From: JBDSTW01 sp039914705
GTDB taxonomy: Bacteria > Pseudomonadota > Gammaproteobacteria > SURF-13
Length of the DNA stretch: 8,970 nt
Assembly (NCBI GenBank): GCA_039914705.1
Contig: JBDSOT010000136.1
Span: forward strand, 1 to 8,970
Direction: 5' to 3'
This document shows positions 7,243-8,970 of this stretch, in pieces. The notes below the pieces were generated by a model. It ran no database searches and had not been told where the DNA came from. It was given only the letters and a program-made list of their open reading frames with translations. Both the position numbers and the translations under genes were made by a program. Positions within the stretch are counted from its first letter, which is position 1. Every line of letters starts with the position of its first letter.

Positions 7243-7345
7243 ATAAAACCCCCATAGGCAGAGTTGCTGCTTTATTTTAAGATGGTAACTTATGCGGCGA
7301 ACGATAGCATCAGGCTGATAGCGATATGTACTCGACAAGACATCC
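7243..7345. promoter_or_regulatory. Divergent promoter region between the amidotransferase-like gene and ampD
   Basis: These 103 bases separate two divergent genes, so promoters for both should lie here. The best minus-strand candidate has -10 TAAAAT (7274-7279, 5 of 6 to consensus), with a weak -35 TTCGCC (7296-7301) after a 16-base spacer. No good plus-strand promoter was found for ampD. A small dyad, ATCAG-G-CTGAT (7309-7319), and two copies of GATAGC (7303-7308 and 7317-7322) could be regulator contacts. ampD itself has no clear ribosome binding site. Confidence 0.35.
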
Positions 7346-7894
7346 ATGAAGGTTGAAATCGAAACCGGCCTGTTGGACGACGCCTCGCAGGTGCTCAGCC
7401 CTAATTACGATGAACGCCCCGCGCCCTACGCTATCGAATTGCTGGTCATCCACAGCATCAGCCTGCCGCCCGGCGAGTTCGGCGGCCCTTATATCGACGC
7501 GCTATTTACCAATACGCTGGATCCGGAGTCGCACCCCTATTTCCGCACCCTGCAAGGCATGAAGGTCTCCGCCCATGCCTTGATCCGGCGCACGGGGAAC
7601 ATCACGCAGTTCGTGCCCTTTCATCTGCGCGCCTGGCACGCGGGCGAATCGTGTTTCGAAAACCGCTCGCGCTGCAATGATTTCTCTGTCGGCATCGAAC
7701 TGGAGGGCAGCGATGAGACGCCCTACACAGACGCGCAATACACCGCATTGGCCGGCCTTGTGTGCGCCTTGCTCGAGGCTTATCCCGCGCTGACTCCAGA
7801 GCGCATCGTAGGACATTCCGATATCGCTCCAGGGCGCAAGACCGACCCCGGCCCAGCGTTCGACTGGCCACGTCTGCGCACATTGCTGGCTTAA
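7346..7894 (+). CDS. ampD: 1,6-anhydro-N-acetylmuramyl-L-alanine amidase AmpD
   Basis: Cytoplasmic zinc amidase of murein recycling, 182 residues, close to the usual AmpD length. It cuts the bond between anhydro-N-acetylmuramic acid and L-Ala in recycled muropeptides. In bacteria with AmpR-AmpC this keeps the inducing muropeptides low. The Amidase_2 domain covers most of the protein. The zinc ligands are His36 (in LLVIHSISLPPGEFGGP), His157 (in VGHSDIAPGRKTDPG) and Asp167. Glu118 (in VGIELEG) and Lys165 match the catalytic residues of Citrobacter AmpD. The familiar HNISLPPGEFGG is HSISLPPGEFGG here, a mild change beside the first ligand. Start ATG 7346 gives the standard AmpD N-terminus (GLL...SPNYDERP) but lacks a good ribosome binding site. 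It probably forms a unit with the downstream ampE; no ampC or ampR is in the window. Confidence 0.96.
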   Translation: MKVEIETGLLDDASQVLSPNYDERPAPYAIELLVIHSISLPPGEFGGPYIDALFTNTLDPESHPYFRTLQGMKVSAHALIRRTGNITQFVPFHLRAWHAGESCFENRSRCNDFSVGIELEGSDETPYTDAQYTALAGLVCALLEAYPALTPERIVGHSDIAPGRKTDPGPAFDWPRLRTLLA

Positions 7895-7922
7895 GACCAA
7901 TCTCTACATCCAGCATCACAAT

Positions 7923-7956
7923 ATGCACAACAGCGTGCATTCCGTTATTCTATACA
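7923..7956 (+). promoter_or_regulatory. Inverted repeat and weak -10 boxes between ampD and ampE
   Basis: The 136-base gap between ampD and ampE contains a perfect inverted repeat, ATGCAC (7923-7928) and GTGCAT (7935-7940), with a 6-base loop. It is followed by two overlapping -10-like hexamers, TATTCT (7946-7951) and TATACA (7951-7956), each 4 of 6 to consensus. No matching -35 box was found. The gap is long for a two-gene operon, so a separate ampE promoter or an operator is possible. This is inference from weak matches. Confidence 0.25.
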
Positions 7957-8030
7957 CAGGCCCCGGAAAAAGGCCCAGACAGGCGAGCAAATGGGCATTG
8001 CCTGCTGATTTAAAGTAAGAGGTCGACAGC

Positions 8031-8933
8031 ATGATCCTGGTATCCATCCTCATCAGTCTCGGCGTGGAGAAATTCTTCGCCACCGTGCAGGACTTACGCC
8101 AGTTTGATTGGTTCAGTGACTACACCCGACGACTGCGCACGGGCTTGGGACGATTTGGAAACGGTGCCTTCGGTGTGCTGGTGATTATTGCGCTGCCCTT
8201 AATCGGCGTCGGCCTCATCTACTTTGTGCTGGATAAACTGGATGGCGGTTACGAACTGCTGGGCTTTATCTTCGCGCTGGCCGTACTGATATTTTGCCTT
8301 GGCCCGCGCAACCTGGACGAGCAGGTGCAGGCTTACATCGCCGCGCGTGAGGCCGACGACACCGAGGCCGTGCAACGTACCGCCACCGGTATCTTGCACG
8401 AAGACATTCCCGGTGCGGCCTTTCAGTTAAGCCGTGCCGTCATCGAATCCATCCTGGTGCAGGCCAACGAACGTGTACTCGCCGTGTGGTTCTGGTTTGC
8501 CGTACTCGGCCCGGTCGGCGCACTACTGTATCGCCTGTCTTCCGTGTTAAAAACCAACACCATAGGCGAGCGCGCCACCAGCGATTTTGCTCAGGCCGCA
8601 ACGCGCCTGCACGCCATTCTGGATTGGCTACCGGCGCGCCTGGTAGGCTTAGGTTATGCCATCAGCGGCAGCTTCGTGGACGCCATCGCCAACTGGCGCA
8701 GTTGCGCGAGCAAGTGGGAAGGTAATTGGCAAGAGTCCAGCATCGGCGTGCTGCTGGCAAGCGGTATAGGCGCCCTGAAACTCGATGCCGACTACAGCCG
8801 CGGTGCCTTAACCGAACTCGACCTGCCGAGCGAAGTGGCCCATATCAAATCTACCCAAGCGCTCGTATGGCGCACGCTGGTGGCATGGATCGTGATTATT
8901 GCGTTGATGACCCTGGCGGGCTGGGCGAGTTGA
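8031..8933 (+). CDS. ampE: AmpE, regulatory membrane protein of the ampDE operon
   Basis: Inner-membrane protein of 300 residues, slightly longer than E. coli AmpE (about 284). Membrane segments are likely at about 47-68, 74-92, 147-169 and 279-298, which fits the four-helix topology described for AmpE. The segment RVLAVWFWFAVLGPVGALLYRL (148-169, in part) and LDWLPARLVGLGYAISG (197-213) are the conserved family blocks; the latter parallels LDWVPVRLAGVVYALIG of E. coli. AmpE is genetically tied to AmpD and has been proposed to act in beta-lactamase induction as a sensory membrane protein, but its biochemical activity is not established. GAGGT ends 7 bases before ATG 8031, a good ribosome binding site. 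It lies 136 bases after ampD on the same strand, the normal gene order, though with a wider gap than a tight operon. Confidence 0.93.
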   Translation: MILVSILISLGVEKFFATVQDLRQFDWFSDYTRRLRTGLGRFGNGAFGVLVIIALPLIGVGLIYFVLDKLDGGYELLGFIFALAVLIFCLGPRNLDEQVQAYIAAREADDTEAVQRTATGILHEDIPGAAFQLSRAVIESILVQANERVLAVWFWFAVLGPVGALLYRLSSVLKTNTIGERATSDFAQAATRLHAILDWLPARLVGLGYAISGSFVDAIANWRSCASKWEGNWQESSIGVLLASGIGALKLDADYSRGALTELDLPSEVAHIKSTQALVWRTLVAWIVIIALMTLAGWAS

Positions 8934-8970
8934 TCTCTTCAAATAAGGCCTAATAAGCTGATCATCACAT
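8934..8970 (+). other. Short tail after ampE
   Basis: Thirty-seven bases follow the ampE stop. They hold no hairpin with a T-run and no start of a further gene that can be recognised before the window ends. Confidence 0.5.

Noticed and set aside
7243..7347. A 35-codon N-terminal extension of the amidotransferase-like gene, starting at an ATG at 7347 that overlaps the ampD start codon.
   Set aside because: The extension has no family homology, the MSRLSAYLG start matches the family N-terminus, and a G-rich ribosome binding site sits just before ATG 7242.

Overview
The window is ordinary chromosomal DNA of moderate GC content, most likely from a gammaproteobacterium. The evidence is the ampD-ampE gene pair, a Kef-type potassium/proton antiporter, a PAS-GGDEF-EAL signalling protein and a GTAGGGTGGGCA-type dispersed inverted repeat. 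No rRNA, tRNA, CRISPR array, phage gene or complete insertion sequence was seen, and the lineage cannot be named from sequence alone.

Layout. Positions 1-231 are the non-coding tail after the first gene, with a 17-bp tandem repeat and a GC-rich dyad. Positions 232-3885 (minus) encode a very long membrane protein: an APC-superfamily amino-acid-permease-like domain, two PAS domains, then GGDEF and EAL domains whose key residues all look intact. Positions 3886-4401 are a 516-base spacer with no convincing gene; it holds the leader of the fusion gene, a dyad next to its ribosome binding site and one perfect DnaA-box 9-mer. Positions 4402-6381 (minus) encode a Kef/YbaL-type CPA2 antiporter with RCK domains. 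A pair of inverted REP-like hairpins (6415-6477) separates it from the next minus-strand gene (6502-7242), a class II glutamine-amidotransferase-like protein whose N-terminal Cys is Ser and whose glutamine-pocket motifs are eroded. A 103-base divergent spacer leads to ampD (7346-7894, plus) and ampE (8031-8933, plus).

How the genes may work together. AmpD and AmpE form the recognised murein-recycling and beta-lactamase-signalling pair; AmpD hydrolyses anhydromuropeptides in the cytoplasm. The antiporter probably protects pH and electrophile balance. The permease-GGDEF-EAL protein probably couples a transporter-like sensor to cyclic-di-GMP turnover. There is no evidence that these three modules form one pathway. 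The two observations most worth following are the transporter/c-di-GMP fusion and the Ser2 amidotransferase homologue.
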